Source: Sulfurospirillum sp. (lineage in GTDB: Bacteria > Campylobacterota > Campylobacteria > Campylobacterales > Sulfurospirillaceae). From it: DNA of 64,000 bases. A program made the translations under genes and the position numbers. Where the stretch lies: the NCBI GenBank assembly GCA_016744795.1, contig JADGDR010000010.1:21237-85236 (forward strand), read 5' to 3'. Numbering within the stretch: position 1 is the stretch's first letter; each line of letters opens with the position of its first letter. This document shows, piece after piece, positions 24,860 to 34,645 of this stretch. The notes below the pieces were generated by a model. It did not search any database, had not been told where the DNA came from, and worked only from the letters and a program-made list of their open reading frames with translations.

Positions 24860-25326
24860 ACTTTTCCTTTAAAAAGGATAATGGTTAGGACTATATCTAT
24901 CACTATATAATAAATATATTCTTTTGAAAAAGGAGGTGAATCTTTATGTAAAATATACGATATAAATGAATTTAATAAAAAATGTCCTAGATATGCTACT
25001 AAAACATATATAACTAGTATACAATTACTACATGTAAAGAAGTTTCTTATTCTTTCTATAAAAATATGATAAAAAATCATAAAAAACAGTATTGAAGAAA
25101 AAAGATAAAAACCTTTATCTAAATCGTAAATACTTAAATATGCAAAACTAAAATAAACATATAATCTGCTCTTCTCTTTTTCAAAATTAATAACAATATA
25201 TGTAAAAAATACTCCAACAAAAAGTGGCAAAAAAGTATATAATGAACTTATTATTTGGTAAAATACCAAAGATAAGCAAATGAGAGTTAATCTCAAATAA
25301 TTTTGATCAATGCTACTTCGTCGCAT
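24856..25326 (-). CDS. MreD-like membrane protein
   Basis: 156 residues with about five hydrophobic helices and little other feature. Its position directly before mrdA is that of mreD in rod-shape operons (mreBCD-mrdA), which is the only reason for the call. It overlaps the acetyltransferase gene by 34 bp. Confidence 0.5.
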   Translation of the reverse strand: MRRSSIDQNYLRLTLICLSLVFYQIISSLYTFLPLFVGVFFTYIVINFEKEKSRLYVYFSFAYLSIYDLDKGFYLFSSILFFMIFYHIFIERIRNFFTCSNCILVIYVLVAYLGHFLLNSFISYILHKDSPPFSKEYIYYIVIDIVLTIILFKGKV

Positions 25327-25751
25327 ACTGGAAAGTGCTTACATTTAACGCAATCAGCCCAAATTTTGTGAGCTGGTAATGATTCTTTTGGAATCTCTTT
25401 AAAGCCAATTGACTCAAAAAAACCTTGTTCATAAGTAAGAGTGAAAATCTTTTTAACTTTTAAGTTTTTACCCTCTTCTAGCATAGCCTTTACCATGCCT
25501 TTACCAATTCCTTCTCCTCGATATTTATCTGATACTATAAGACTTCTTAGCTCACCTAAATCATAAGCATGAAAATGAAGTGCACCAAATCCAATAATAA
25601 CATTTTCTTTTTTTGCTATGATATATGAGCGTATATTAGTTGCCATTTCATCAGAACTCCTAAAAAGAATTGTACCTTTTTTGACTTCTTTTAGAACCAA
25701 AGCTTGCATCTCTTGTATATCACAAAGCTGTGCCTTAGTATACTCAATCAA
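25293..25751 (-). CDS. GNAT acetyltransferase, short N-acetylglutamate synthase type (ArgO-like)
   Basis: 152 residues with a GNAT acetyl-CoA loop (SDKYRGEGIGKGMVKAML) and a distinctive C-terminus CVKCKHFPVCDEVAL. This combination marks the short N-acetylglutamate synthases known in Campylobacterota (ArgO), which start arginine synthesis from glutamate and acetyl-CoA. Another GNAT substrate cannot be excluded. It overlaps engB by 8 bp. Confidence 0.7.
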   Translation of the reverse strand: MIEYTKAQLCDIQEMQALVLKEVKKGTILFRSSDEMATNIRSYIIAKKENVIIGFGALHFHAYDLGELRSLIVSDKYRGEGIGKGMVKAMLEEGKNLKVKKIFTLTYEQGFFESIGFKEIPKESLPAHKIWADCVKCKHFPVCDEVALIKII

Positions 25752-26349
25752 TATCTACACCAAACAAAGCATAAAATATTTCATCTGTTGCTTTTTGAAT
25801 GCCTTTACCCTTTGAACTTGAAACTGTAAGACAATTCGGATATATTTTTTTTAATGCACTTACATCTTTTTGTTTTAACTTATCTGCCTTAGTAAATAAA
25901 ACTAATATTTTTTGATCTTCTCTACATATTTCATGAAGATAAGCCGATACCTCTTTATCAATATCCAATTCAGGATGACGAGAATCTACTAAGTGAATAA
26001 AAAGTTTAATTGATTCTCTCTCTTTGATAAACTTAGTTAAAGTTTTTTGCCACTCATGTTTCATTGATTTTGAAACTCTTGCATAACCAAAACCAGGAAG
26101 ATCTACTAATCTTGCACTAAAATCTTCTTCGTCTTTTTTAAATTTAATATCAAAAAAGTTTATAAGTCTAGTTTTACCAGGAGTCGACGAACTTTTTGCT
26201 AAACCGTTTCTTTTAGTTAAGGCATTTATGATAGAACTCTTTCCAACATTACTACGCCCAATAAAAGCTACTTCACTTACACCTTCATCTAAAACTTGGT
26301 CCATCTTCTCAGCAGACTTTATGAAATTAGCTTCTTTTATAATTATCAT
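25744..26349 (-). CDS. engB: Ribosome biogenesis GTP-binding protein EngB/YsxC
   Basis: 201 residues. G1 GRSNVGKSSIINAL, G3 DLPGFGYA, G4 TKADKLKQKD and the switch segment SSTPGKTRLINFF identify EngB. It acts in 50S subunit assembly. ATG overlaps lptA by 4 bp. Confidence 0.95.
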   Translation of the reverse strand: MIIIKEANFIKSAEKMDQVLDEGVSEVAFIGRSNVGKSSIINALTKRNGLAKSSSTPGKTRLINFFDIKFKKDEEDFSARLVDLPGFGYARVSKSMKHEWQKTLTKFIKERESIKLFIHLVDSRHPELDIDKEVSAYLHEICREDQKILVLFTKADKLKQKDVSALKKIYPNCLTVSSSKGKGIQKATDEIFYALFGVDID

Positions 26350-26810
26350 TTTTTCTTTTTCTCTTCTACTTTAAATATAAATTTTACAGGTTTTTTACCA
26401 TTACTCTCGACTTCATACCGACCAGTTGTTTGATTTACAAAAATTTTGTCTCCATAAACTTTTTTATCCGTCACTTTCTCATGTAAAAAAGCATTTTTAA
26501 TAAGTGTATATTGATCTTTAATGGGATTATAAATCATAGTTTGTGCTGAACCAAAATAGATTTTATCATTCATTGTCATATCTATGGTAGCATTTCCCGA
26601 TGCTGTATATTTTAGAGGTTGTTTCTTTTTATCAAAAGTAATTACTAATTTTTTAGCAACTAATTTATCTTTTCCTTTTGTTACTACAACATTACCACTA
26701 AACTCTGTTACCTGTTTTTTTTCATCTGCAAAAAATTTATCTGCTACTACTTCTACTGTCTGCGCACTTAAAAAAACAACTAAACTAAGTAGCATTATTA
26801 ATATCTTCAC
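26346..26810 (-). CDS. lptA: LPS transport periplasmic protein LptA (OstA-like)
   Basis: 154 residues: signal peptide (about 1-16) and a beta-jellyroll OstA domain (VEVVADKFFADEKKQVTEFS, then GNVVVTKG). It bridges lipooligosaccharide transport across the periplasm. Order kdsC-lptC-lptA matches other bacteria. The C-terminus ends in a Lys-rich tail. Confidence 0.88.
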   Translation of the reverse strand: MKILIMLLSLVVFLSAQTVEVVADKFFADEKKQVTEFSGNVVVTKGKDKLVAKKLVITFDKKKQPLKYTASGNATIDMTMNDKIYFGSAQTMIYNPIKDQYTLIKNAFLHEKVTDKKVYGDKIFVNQTTGRYEVESNGKKPVKFIFKVEEKKKK

Positions 26811-27334
26811 TTCTCTTCTTCCTCTATATTTGATTTAATATTATTAGCATATATTTTACCTTCAATGGTCTTATATACCAATGAACTTCCATAAGTAATA
26901 CTTCTATTGTCTTCCAGCATGAAGTCAACATCGGTTTTAAATATTTTTGTTTTTAAATTGTAATCAGCCTTTTGTGTTTTAAAATTTACATCATCACTAT
27001 TTTCATAACGAACATTACCAAAAAACTTCAAATCATCTTTTATCAATTTCCCCTTATCAGCTCTTAAATTATCTAAAAAATAATCATCTTTTTTACGTAT
27101 AGCATTTATATCATAAAACTCATCATAAGATGCAAATCTTAAAACTTTTGTTGCAGTTACTATATGAGAAATACCCTCTTTTGTGATAGAATAATTTGTT
27201 ACTCCAATCATCTCAATATTTGGCTTATTTGTAGCATTACTGATGTTAGTTACTACATAAGGTTTTTGATATAACAAAAATACCATAATTGATACAAAAG
27301 CAAAGATGAAATAATATAAAAATTTTACTGCCAA
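26807..27334 (-). CDS. lptC: LPS export protein LptC
   Basis: 175 residues with a single N-terminal TM (about 7-23) and a beta-rich periplasmic domain. Function is called from its position between kdsC and lptA with 4- and 10-bp overlaps, and from the LptC-like size and topology. Confidence 0.75.
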   Translation of the reverse strand: MAVKFLYYFIFAFVSIMVFLLYQKPYVVTNISNATNKPNIEMIGVTNYSITKEGISHIVTATKVLRFASYDEFYDINAIRKKDDYFLDNLRADKGKLIKDDLKFFGNVRYENSDDVNFKTQKADYNLKTKIFKTDVDFMLEDNRSITYGSSLVYKTIEGKIYANNIKSNIEEEEK

Positions 27335-27819
27335 AGCTTTAAAAACTCCTTTTCAAGACCCTCTTTTTTTATTATGATATTTATCATCTCTCTTACTGCT
27401 CCCTTACCGCCATTTGTTTTTAGTACAGTTTTAACACTCTGTTTTATTAAACTTACTCCATCGTTGGGAGTAAATGACCATCCAACACTTTTAAGCATAG
27501 CAAAGTCATTAAGATCATCGCCAATCGCAGCTACATTTTCCCAAGTCAAATTTTCTTTTTTTAAAATCTCTTCTAAAAGTGTTCTTTTATCTTTAATACC
27601 TTGATGAAGATGAGTAATATTAAGCTCACATGCTCGTCTCTCTACTACTTTTGAATTTCTGCCTGTAATTATGGCACTTTTTAGTCCAAGTCTATTCCAA
27701 GAAGCTATAGCTAAGCCATCTTTTACATTAAAAGCTTTGTACTCATCATTGTTACTTCCATAAATGATACTACCATCAGTTAAACAGCCATCTACATCAA
27801 ATACTAAAAGCTTTATCAT
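27325..27819 (-). CDS. kdsC: 3-deoxy-D-manno-octulosonate 8-phosphate phosphatase
   Basis: 164-residue HAD phosphatase of the KdsC type: DVDGCLTDGSIIYG (nucleophile Asp), KDGLAI, ITGRNSKVVERRACEL and GDDLNDFAML. Makes free KDO for lipooligosaccharide. ATG overlaps hisB by 4 bp. Confidence 0.93.
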   Translation of the reverse strand: MIKLLVFDVDGCLTDGSIIYGSNNDEYKAFNVKDGLAIASWNRLGLKSAIITGRNSKVVERRACELNITHLHQGIKDKRTLLEEILKKENLTWENVAAIGDDLNDFAMLKSVGWSFTPNDGVSLIKQSVKTVLKTNGGKGAVREMINIIIKKEGLEKEFLKLWQ

Positions 27820-28388
27820 AGTATTCCCTTCGTACTAGGAATTCCCACCCTATCATTTTTTGTAATTGAGCGACGAAGGGCAACAGCAAATGATTTGAAA
27901 ACTGCTTCAAGTATATGGTGCTTATTTTTACCACGTTTGCACTCTACATGTAAAGTCAATCCTGCACTACTTACAACTGCTCTAAAAAATTCTTCTGCAA
28001 GTTCTACATCAAACTCACCTACTTTGCCATTTAGATTTACATCATATACAAGATAGGCACGATTACTCAAATCTAAACTACTCTCTACAGCAGCTTCATC
28101 CATAACAACAACTGCATTTGAATATCTCTCTACATTTTCTATAGGAAAAATTGCCTCTTTTAAAGTCTTTCCTATTACAATACCCACATCTTCCACACTA
28201 TGATGAAAATCTATATGAGTATCCCCTTTACATCTAACATTTAAATCTACTAAGGAGTGTTTTGAAAAAGCTTCTAACATATGGTCAAAAAAACCAATTC
28301 CTGTAGATATATTAGATTTACCACTGCCATACAATTTTAACTCAACACTGATATCTGTCTCTTTTGTTTTACGATTTATCTTTACCAT
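27816..28388 (-). CDS. hisB: Imidazoleglycerol-phosphate dehydratase
   Basis: 190 residues, monofunctional IGPD. Metal-binding motifs FFDHMLEAFSKHS, DTHIDFHHSVEDVGI and HHILEAVFKSFA are present. Sixth step of histidine biosynthesis. Embedded in an envelope operon, three bases from the end of rlpA. Confidence 0.95.
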   Translation of the reverse strand: MVKINRKTKETDISVELKLYGSGKSNISTGIGFFDHMLEAFSKHSLVDLNVRCKGDTHIDFHHSVEDVGIVIGKTLKEAIFPIENVERYSNAVVVMDEAAVESSLDLSNRAYLVYDVNLNGKVGEFDVELAEEFFRAVVSSAGLTLHVECKRGKNKHHILEAVFKSFAVALRRSITKNDRVGIPSTKGIL

Positions 28389-28391
28389 ATT

Positions 28392-29174
28392 TTACTCTCT
28401 TACTATAAATGAGCCACTAAACCCATCACTTGATTTGTAATCTCTTGCTTCACCTTCACTCTTAAAACCTGTCAAAAATACTCTATATAACGCAATTCCC
28501 TCTTTGTATCCAGTTACTACACGTGAACGATATCTGCCCTTTACTTCTTTATATTTTTTTGCATATTTATATGCTCCATCTTTGTTTCTAAAAGCACCAA
28601 TTTGTACCGCATAGTTGTTCATGATCACACTTTTTGTACTTCCTAAAGAACTTCCTACAACTCCATTGAAACCTATGACTTCTATGCGAACCGGAGCTGT
28701 TCCTTTTTTAACCATATAAATTCTATGAGCTGCTTGATTTGAAAGATCTATAATTCTTGATTTTACAAAAGGTCCTCTATCGTTTACTCTTACTACTATT
28801 TTTGCACCATTTTCAAGATTTGTCACTCTTAGCATAGTATTCATAGGTAAAGTTTTATGTGCTGCTGTCATAGCATGCATATTGTAGTACTCACCATTTG
28901 ATGTTAACTTATTATGAAAATTTGGTCCATACCAACTTGCTATTCCACTAAAAGAGTCATTTATGCTCACTTTTGTAGGATAGTATTTTTTGCCTAGTAC
29001 AGTATAAGGTCGCATTGTTGCTCTATGCATATTGCTTGAATTTCTTATATCCCCAGTTGAACGATTATTAGACCCGCTGTAAACATACTGACGACTAGAG
29101 CATCCACTAAAAACTAGTAGTACTAATAAAAATATAGAACTTCTAATAAACATACGGTATAACAATTCTTTCAC
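28392..29174 (-). CDS. rlpA: RlpA-like septal lytic transglycosylase lipoprotein with SPOR domain
   Basis: About 253-260 residues: lipobox VFSGCSS, a double-psi beta-barrel domain (SGIASWYGPNFH, then VNDRGPF), and a C-terminal SPOR domain (NYAVQIGAFRNKDGAYKYA) that binds denuded peptidoglycan at the septum. The start is either GTG at 29174 or ATG at 29153; the ATG gives the more usual signal length, but neither has a strong ribosome-binding site. It overlaps the mltD-like gene. Confidence 0.9.
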   Translation of the reverse strand: MKELLYRMFIRSSIFLLVLLVFSGCSSRQYVYSGSNNRSTGDIRNSSNMHRATMRPYTVLGKKYYPTKVSINDSFSGIASWYGPNFHNKLTSNGEYYNMHAMTAAHKTLPMNTMLRVTNLENGAKIVVRVNDRGPFVKSRIIDLSNQAAHRIYMVKKGTAPVRIEVIGFNGVVGSSLGSTKSVIMNNYAVQIGAFRNKDGAYKYAKKYKEVKGRYRSRVVTGYKEGIALYRVFLTGFKSEGEARDYKSSDGFSGSFIVRE

Positions 29175-30360
29175 CTATTACTATTCTTGAGCTTTTTTTA
29201 TTGTTTATTTTCATAATAGTATTTATAGTCACGTTAAACTTTCTAGAAATTTTTCCTATTGTATCACCAGTTCGTATGGTGTAATTTCTTGTTTTTGGTT
29301 TTAAAACTGGTATCACTAACTTTTTATTTATTCTTAAATTATTTGATTTTAGTCTATTAAAATCTTTGATTATCTTATATGATACTCCATACCTTTTTCC
29401 TATGGAATAAAGAGAATCTCCTTTTTTGATTTTATGTACATAAAATCGTCCATTATCTTTTTTGGGATTAAAATTTTCAGCAAATAACGTCTGTTTACCA
29501 TACGGAATATAAATATGATAAAGTCCTTTTGTGGGAGGAACAAAACCATATCTAAGATGAGGATTATATGATTTTATCTCTTTATATGACATGCCAATAC
29601 TATCAGCAATATTACTTAATGTTGTTCCACCTTTTACTTCTACTCTAGCAAAAGTATGTGTAGTTCCTCTATTCATCAAATAACCAGCATCATGTCCAAC
29701 AATGAAATCTTGACTATTAGAGAGATTCTCCATCATCATTATTTTTCTTATATAAATTCTACTCTCTCTTGGAATATATTTTTTATGTTTATCTAGTAAA
29801 ACAGCTAAGTCATCCGTACCAGCTCTTCTTATAGCTTTAGCAACTCTTCCTTCACCACAGTTATATGCAATAGCCGCAAGATACCACTTTCCAAACCTTT
29901 TATGAAGATACTTTAGAAATTCAATAGCAGCTTCAGTTGATTTTACAGGATCACGTCTCTCATCAACATATAGATTAATCTCAAGTCCAAATTTTCTTCC
30001 AGTATATGGCATAAACTGCCAAATTCCAGCTGCTTTTGCTTTTGAAAAAGCTCTTGGCACGAAATTTGACTCCGCCATAGCAAGATATAAAAAAGCATCA
30101 GGAATATTTGCCTCTTTTAACATACTTCTTAAAACTGGTATAAATCTATTGCCATTCTCTAAAACTCGTAAAAAATGCTTTGTTCTATATCTATCTGTAT
30201 CTTCTTTCATGGTTATAAAAAGAAGATCAGTCATAAAAGTTGGATCTATATCAAGGGTTTTAAGAACCTTTGCTTGTTCTTGATAATTTGTTTCTGTACT
30301 TAAAAAAGCACTTGCACTCTGTATTAATACAAAGAGTAATAACAAAATTCTAAATAACAT
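29143..30360 (-). CDS. mltD: Membrane-bound lytic transglycosylase MltD type with LysM repeats
   Basis: 405 residues: signal peptide (about 1-19), SLT domain with catalytic Glu (AMAESNFVPRAFS) and GIWQFMP, then one degenerate and two clear LysM domains (IKKGDSLYSIGKRYGVS and IRTGDTIGKISRKFNVT). ATG at 30360 with AAGGGAG upstream is preferred over a TTG one codon earlier. First gene of the envelope operon down to mrdA. Confidence 0.9.
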   Translation of the reverse strand: MLFRILLLLFVLIQSASAFLSTETNYQEQAKVLKTLDIDPTFMTDLLFITMKEDTDRYRTKHFLRVLENGNRFIPVLRSMLKEANIPDAFLYLAMAESNFVPRAFSKAKAAGIWQFMPYTGRKFGLEINLYVDERRDPVKSTEAAIEFLKYLHKRFGKWYLAAIAYNCGEGRVAKAIRRAGTDDLAVLLDKHKKYIPRESRIYIRKIMMMENLSNSQDFIVGHDAGYLMNRGTTHTFARVEVKGGTTLSNIADSIGMSYKEIKSYNPHLRYGFVPPTKGLYHIYIPYGKQTLFAENFNPKKDNGRFYVHKIKKGDSLYSIGKRYGVSYKIIKDFNRLKSNNLRINKKLVIPVLKPKTRNYTIRTGDTIGKISRKFNVTINTIMKINNKKSSRIVIGERIVIPYVY

Positions 30361-30412
30361 CAAACTCCCTTAAGCATTGTAATTACTTTAAAGTAATTAT
30401 ACTACCTTAATT

Positions 30413-31195
30413 TCACTTCGCAAATGCTTTAAAGAGCCTTTTAGCGTTATTTGTTGTTAAATTTTCTATATCTTTTACATCTTTTTTAAGTAAACCTGCA
30501 ATTTTTTCTACTACAAACTTTGTATATGCAGGTTCGTTCCTTTTGCCTCTATAAGGCTGTGGGGTTAGATATGGGGCATCTGTCTCAACCACTAGTTTAT
30601 CAAGTGGAATTTTAGCTAACACATCAACTAGATTTTTAGCATTTTTGAAAGTTAAAACACCTCCTATACCAAAGTAAAACCCAGCATCTGCCAAAGACAA
30701 AAGATGTTCACTTGCATTATAACAGTGCAATACTCCACCAACATCTTTTGCACTATTTTCTATTAAAACTCTTTTACTATCATCATTTGCATCACGAATA
30801 TGAACTATCAGTGGTTTATTAACACTTTTAGCTAAATTTATATGTGCTTTAAAAACTTCTTGTTGTGCTGTTTTTTCTATTCTTTTATCTTCTTGTGAGT
30901 CTGGAAGTCTATAGTAATCAAGCCCACACTCTCCAACAGCTATACATTTTTCATCCTTTAAAAACTCTGTGAGTATCTTCTCATCATACTGTTCATGATG
31001 ATAAGGATGAACTCCTGCTGCAAAATATATATTTTCATTTGAATGAGCAATCTCTTGAGCTTTTTTCAAGTCATTTATATCTGCTCCAGGAATCAAAATT
31101 CCCTCAACTCCATTTTTTTTAGCATTAGCTAAAACATTATCTAAATCTTCATTATATCTCTCATCATCAAGATGAGCATGTGTATCTATTATCAA
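30413..31195 (-). CDS. tatD: TatD-family metal-dependent DNase
   Basis: 260 residues with the TatD metal-binding motifs DTHAHLDD, GECGLDYYR, VHIRDA, LHCYNAS and ETDAPYLTP. Likely a 3'-5' nuclease or a D-aminoacyl-tRNA deacylase-like hydrolase. Three bases separate it from the GGDEF gene. Confidence 0.92.
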   Translation of the reverse strand: MIIDTHAHLDDERYNEDLDNVLANAKKNGVEGILIPGADINDLKKAQEIAHSNENIYFAAGVHPYHHEQYDEKILTEFLKDEKCIAVGECGLDYYRLPDSQEDKRIEKTAQQEVFKAHINLAKSVNKPLIVHIRDANDDSKRVLIENSAKDVGGVLHCYNASEHLLSLADAGFYFGIGGVLTFKNAKNLVDVLAKIPLDKLVVETDAPYLTPQPYRGKRNEPAYTKFVVEKIAGLLKKDVKDIENLTTNNAKRLFKAFAK

Positions 31196-31197
31196 CT

Positions 31198-32445
31198 TTA
31201 CTCCGTTATTTCGACTCTATTACGTCCACTATTTTTAGCGTTATATAGAGCCATATCTGCTTGATTTAACATCTCCTCTATTCCCTCATCACAATTAAAG
31301 GTTATTCCTGTTGAGACAGTATAATTTATCTTATGATTATTAACAGTAATTATGTTTTTTGCTATTTTTAGTCTAAGACGTACAAAAATTTCAACTGCAC
31401 TACTTTTATCTATATTTTTAAGAAGAACACAAAACTCTTCTCCTCCAAATCTAGCAACTTCATCAGAACCTTTAATACTCTCTGTAATAAGTCTAACTAA
31501 CTCTTTTATTGCGATGTCACCTACATCGTGACCATAGGTGTCATTAATATTTTTAAACTTATCTATATCTATCATTGCAATTGCAAATTCTTCACTACTA
31601 TTCTTGCACTCTTCCATATAAAGATTTAACTCTCTAAAAAAGCTTCTTCTATTCCTTGCTCCTGTTAAAAAATCTGTATTTGCCATATCGCTTATGGTTT
31701 CTATATACTCTAAAGACTCAATTGCATTATTAACTCTACAAACAAGTTCTTCTTTTGTAAAAGGTTTATTTATAAAATCATTTGCCCCTATTTTTAAAAA
31801 CTTTGAAGATACCATTTCATCACTATTTGCAGTAATTCCAATAATACTCATCTGCATTTTAGAGTACTCTTCACGAAGAGTTTTTGTAAGTTCAAATCCA
31901 TCTATAACAGGCATATTATAATCAGTCAAAACAAGTTTTATATCAGGATTATCTTTTATATAAACTAAAGCTTCTTCACCATGAGCCGCACTAAACACTT
32001 TGTACATCTGAAGCTTTAATAATCGTTTTATCTCATTTCTCATAACTATTGAATCATCTACAATCATCACTTTGTAATTTCTATTTTTAGAGAGTCTCTC
32101 TATAAGTTGGAAGATATAATTTACATCATCCATATTACCTTTATAAACATAGTCTATAACATCTTTTTTTAGTATAGTATCTCTCGTTTTTTTATCTACA
32201 TTTGCTGTTAAAATGATAGAAGGAATTTTTTTTAAAAGAATATAATCTACAACTTCTCCATCTGGAGCATCTGGCAAATTTAAGTCTAAAAGAGAGATAA
32301 AGTATTCATTTCCACTTCCTACTAAGTTTTGTGCCTCTTTTAAAGTATGTGCAATATCTACTTCAAAATCAATATTTTGTGCTATTTTTTTTGCTATTAA
32401 TTTTGATAACGCTTTGTTGTCTTCTACAATCAGTATTTTTTCCAT
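31198..32445 (-). CDS. REC-REC-GGDEF response regulator (diguanylate cyclase)
   Basis: 415 residues: two receiver domains (about 1-118 with LLDLNLPDAPDG, and about 124-240 with VLTDYNMPVIDG) and a GGDEF domain with intact GGEEF active site (ARFGGEEFCVL) and DFLTGARNRR. Phosphorylation probably controls cyclic-di-GMP synthesis. It begins 14 bp after the neighbouring histidine kinase, its likely partner. No RxxD inhibitory site is seen before GGEEF. Confidence 0.93.
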   Translation of the reverse strand: MEKILIVEDNKALSKLIAKKIAQNIDFEVDIAHTLKEAQNLVGSGNEYFISLLDLNLPDAPDGEVVDYILLKKIPSIILTANVDKKTRDTILKKDVIDYVYKGNMDDVNYIFQLIERLSKNRNYKVMIVDDSIVMRNEIKRLLKLQMYKVFSAAHGEEALVYIKDNPDIKLVLTDYNMPVIDGFELTKTLREEYSKMQMSIIGITANSDEMVSSKFLKIGANDFINKPFTKEELVCRVNNAIESLEYIETISDMANTDFLTGARNRRSFFRELNLYMEECKNSSEEFAIAMIDIDKFKNINDTYGHDVGDIAIKELVRLITESIKGSDEVARFGGEEFCVLLKNIDKSSAVEIFVRLRLKIAKNIITVNNHKINYTVSTGITFNCDEGIEEMLNQADMALYNAKNSGRNRVEITE

Positions 32446-32459
32446 TTTATTGCCTAATT

Positions 32460-34547
32460 TTAAATTGGTATTTTAATATAAAACGTAGTTCCTTGCCCTT
32501 CATCACTAATACAACAAATAGTGCCATGGAGCTCCTGTGTAATGATTTTTTTAATTATATTCAAACCAAGTCCACTTCCACCTTTTGATTTTTTTGTGGT
32601 AAAAAATGGTTCAAATATTTTATCTAAACTCTCTTTAGAGATGCCTTTGCCATCATCTTTATATTCTAAATATAGTTTAGAATCTTCTACTTTTACACTT
32701 ATTGAAATTCTTCCTTTTTTACTATCTTCAAATCCATGTATAATTGAGTTCATTACTAGATTTGTTATAATTTGAGATATTGATCCTGGATTGCTGTTTA
32801 TAACAAGTTTTTCATCACAATCAATTAAAAAATCAATATCCATTTTTTTAGTTTTATTTCTCAAACTAATTAAGATTTCTTCAAAATATTGTTTTAGATT
32901 AAATTCTCTTTTTTCTTTACTTGTCTGATCAACAGCTACTGTTTTAAAACTTCTTATAATATCTGCTGCACGTTGAAGATTGAGTGTTATTGTATCTGCT
33001 AATTCATTTGAAGCATTTATAAACTCTTCAAACTCATTTTGGCTCAAATTATCACTCTCATATAGTTTTTTTAAATTTTTATTTATATTAGAAAAATGAG
33101 TTATCCCTGTCAAACTAAGCCCAACAGGAGTATTTATTTCATGAGAAATTCCAGCAACTAATTCACCAAGAGCAGCCATCTTCTTGTTCTCCATCATAAG
33201 TGTTTCAGTATTTTGTAGCTTTTTATTTGTTTTGTTTAACTCTTTTGTTCTCTTTTGAACTTTATCTTCTAAATTTTGATTCAAATCTTTTATTTTACTT
33301 ACTAATTCGTTAGTATGTGAAGCCAATACTTCAAACTCTAAAAACTCCATATTTTTCACATCTAATGTAACATTCTCTTCCGCTGCTTTTGCAAAAAAGT
33401 TTTCAAACTTATAAAAACTTTTATCAATATCTTTTCTAAATTTTTTAGCCATAAAAAATACGTACAACCCAATAAATAAAAATATAAGAGTTAAAAAAAA
33501 GCTTATATATACAAGCTCACTATTTAATCTTTTCTCTTTGTCTAATAAAATTTTACTAATAGTTTCTTTGTAAAAACCACTTCCTATTACCCATTGCCAC
33601 TCTTTTATTGATTTTACAAAGGCTATTTTTCTAGCAGGTTTTTTTGTTTCTGGCCTAAAATGTGCTATATATTCAATATATCCCCCATCCACATTTTCTT
33701 TAGCTATTTTTGTAAGTTCTTGTACAAAATGTACTCCATTTTTATCTTTTAACTTATTTATATTTTTACCTAAAATTTTTTTATCTACATGTAAAAGATT
33801 TGTTCCTCCATAGTCATGAATAAAAATATAGCCGTCTTTTCCAAATCGTATATTGCCAATTATTTTTAGTAAATCCTCTTTAAAAATATTTTCTATATCT
33901 TCAACGTAGTCTCCACCACCAATATACCAATCATACGGCTCAAAATACATCACATAAGTAATCTTTTTTGATGCTTTATCTGTAAAATCACCAGACTTTA
34001 CCCAATAATATTCTACAAAACCTTGATTTTTTTTAGAAAGAAGTCTTAATATTTTTTTATGAACTTCAGTTGCACCTGCATATTTCAACTCAGCATTATT
34101 TTTCTTTTCAATGCTCTTTATATTACCATGCATTTTAATAACACCTTGCATGTCAGAGATGAAATAATAGCCTCTTCCATCCAAGAATTTAACATTTCTC
34201 AAACTATTTGTGATTATGTCTTTGAGTTCTTCTTCTGTCATTGTATCTTTATACTTATAATAACTGTTTTGTATAAATTTATAAGCTTGATTAACACTCT
34301 GTTTAATCCTGTTTTTAACTCTACCATACCTAAGATTTTTTATGGTATTTGTATAGTTAACAGCTATGTCTACATGGTCTTTTATAACTCTTTTTTGTTC
34401 ATCAATATAATTTTGTTTAAGTTTTTTTATATCGTTTTGAGTATCAATTTTAAGATTATAAAACCAACCAAAACCAACAATTAAAAGAAGTGGAAGTATA
34501 AGAAAAAGTATTTTTGAAAATATCTTTTTTGTTATGGATTCTTTCAT
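32460..34547 (-). CDS. Sensor histidine kinase with tandem periplasmic Cache domains
   Basis: 695 residues: TM1 (about 10-30), two Cache-like sensor modules (DGRGYYFISDMQGV and DGYIFIHDYGGTNLLH, each ending in a WxxGxG-type segment), TM2, a coiled coil, H box (GELVAGISHEINTPVG) and an HATPase domain (N box NLVMNSIIHGFE, G boxes DDGKGIS and SGLGLNIIKK). The Cache type suggests sensing of small organic acids or similar. ATG at 34547 has AAGGAGGAG upstream; the longer frame adds 14 residues without support. Confidence 0.92.
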   Translation of the reverse strand: MKESITKKIFSKILFLILPLLLIVGFGWFYNLKIDTQNDIKKLKQNYIDEQKRVIKDHVDIAVNYTNTIKNLRYGRVKNRIKQSVNQAYKFIQNSYYKYKDTMTEEELKDIITNSLRNVKFLDGRGYYFISDMQGVIKMHGNIKSIEKKNNAELKYAGATEVHKKILRLLSKKNQGFVEYYWVKSGDFTDKASKKITYVMYFEPYDWYIGGGDYVEDIENIFKEDLLKIIGNIRFGKDGYIFIHDYGGTNLLHVDKKILGKNINKLKDKNGVHFVQELTKIAKENVDGGYIEYIAHFRPETKKPARKIAFVKSIKEWQWVIGSGFYKETISKILLDKEKRLNSELVYISFFLTLIFLFIGLYVFFMAKKFRKDIDKSFYKFENFFAKAAEENVTLDVKNMEFLEFEVLASHTNELVSKIKDLNQNLEDKVQKRTKELNKTNKKLQNTETLMMENKKMAALGELVAGISHEINTPVGLSLTGITHFSNINKNLKKLYESDNLSQNEFEEFINASNELADTITLNLQRAADIIRSFKTVAVDQTSKEKREFNLKQYFEEILISLRNKTKKMDIDFLIDCDEKLVINSNPGSISQIITNLVMNSIIHGFEDSKKGRISISVKVEDSKLYLEYKDDGKGISKESLDKIFEPFFTTKKSKGGSGLGLNIIKKIITQELHGTICCISDEGQGTTFYIKIPI

Positions 34548-34645
34548 GCTAACTATCTCCTCCTTAATAAGCAAAACCCAGCAAATCATTTCATTAAAGC
34601 TTTATACTTAGTGAAAAATTGTTATTACATTTTATTATATCACAT

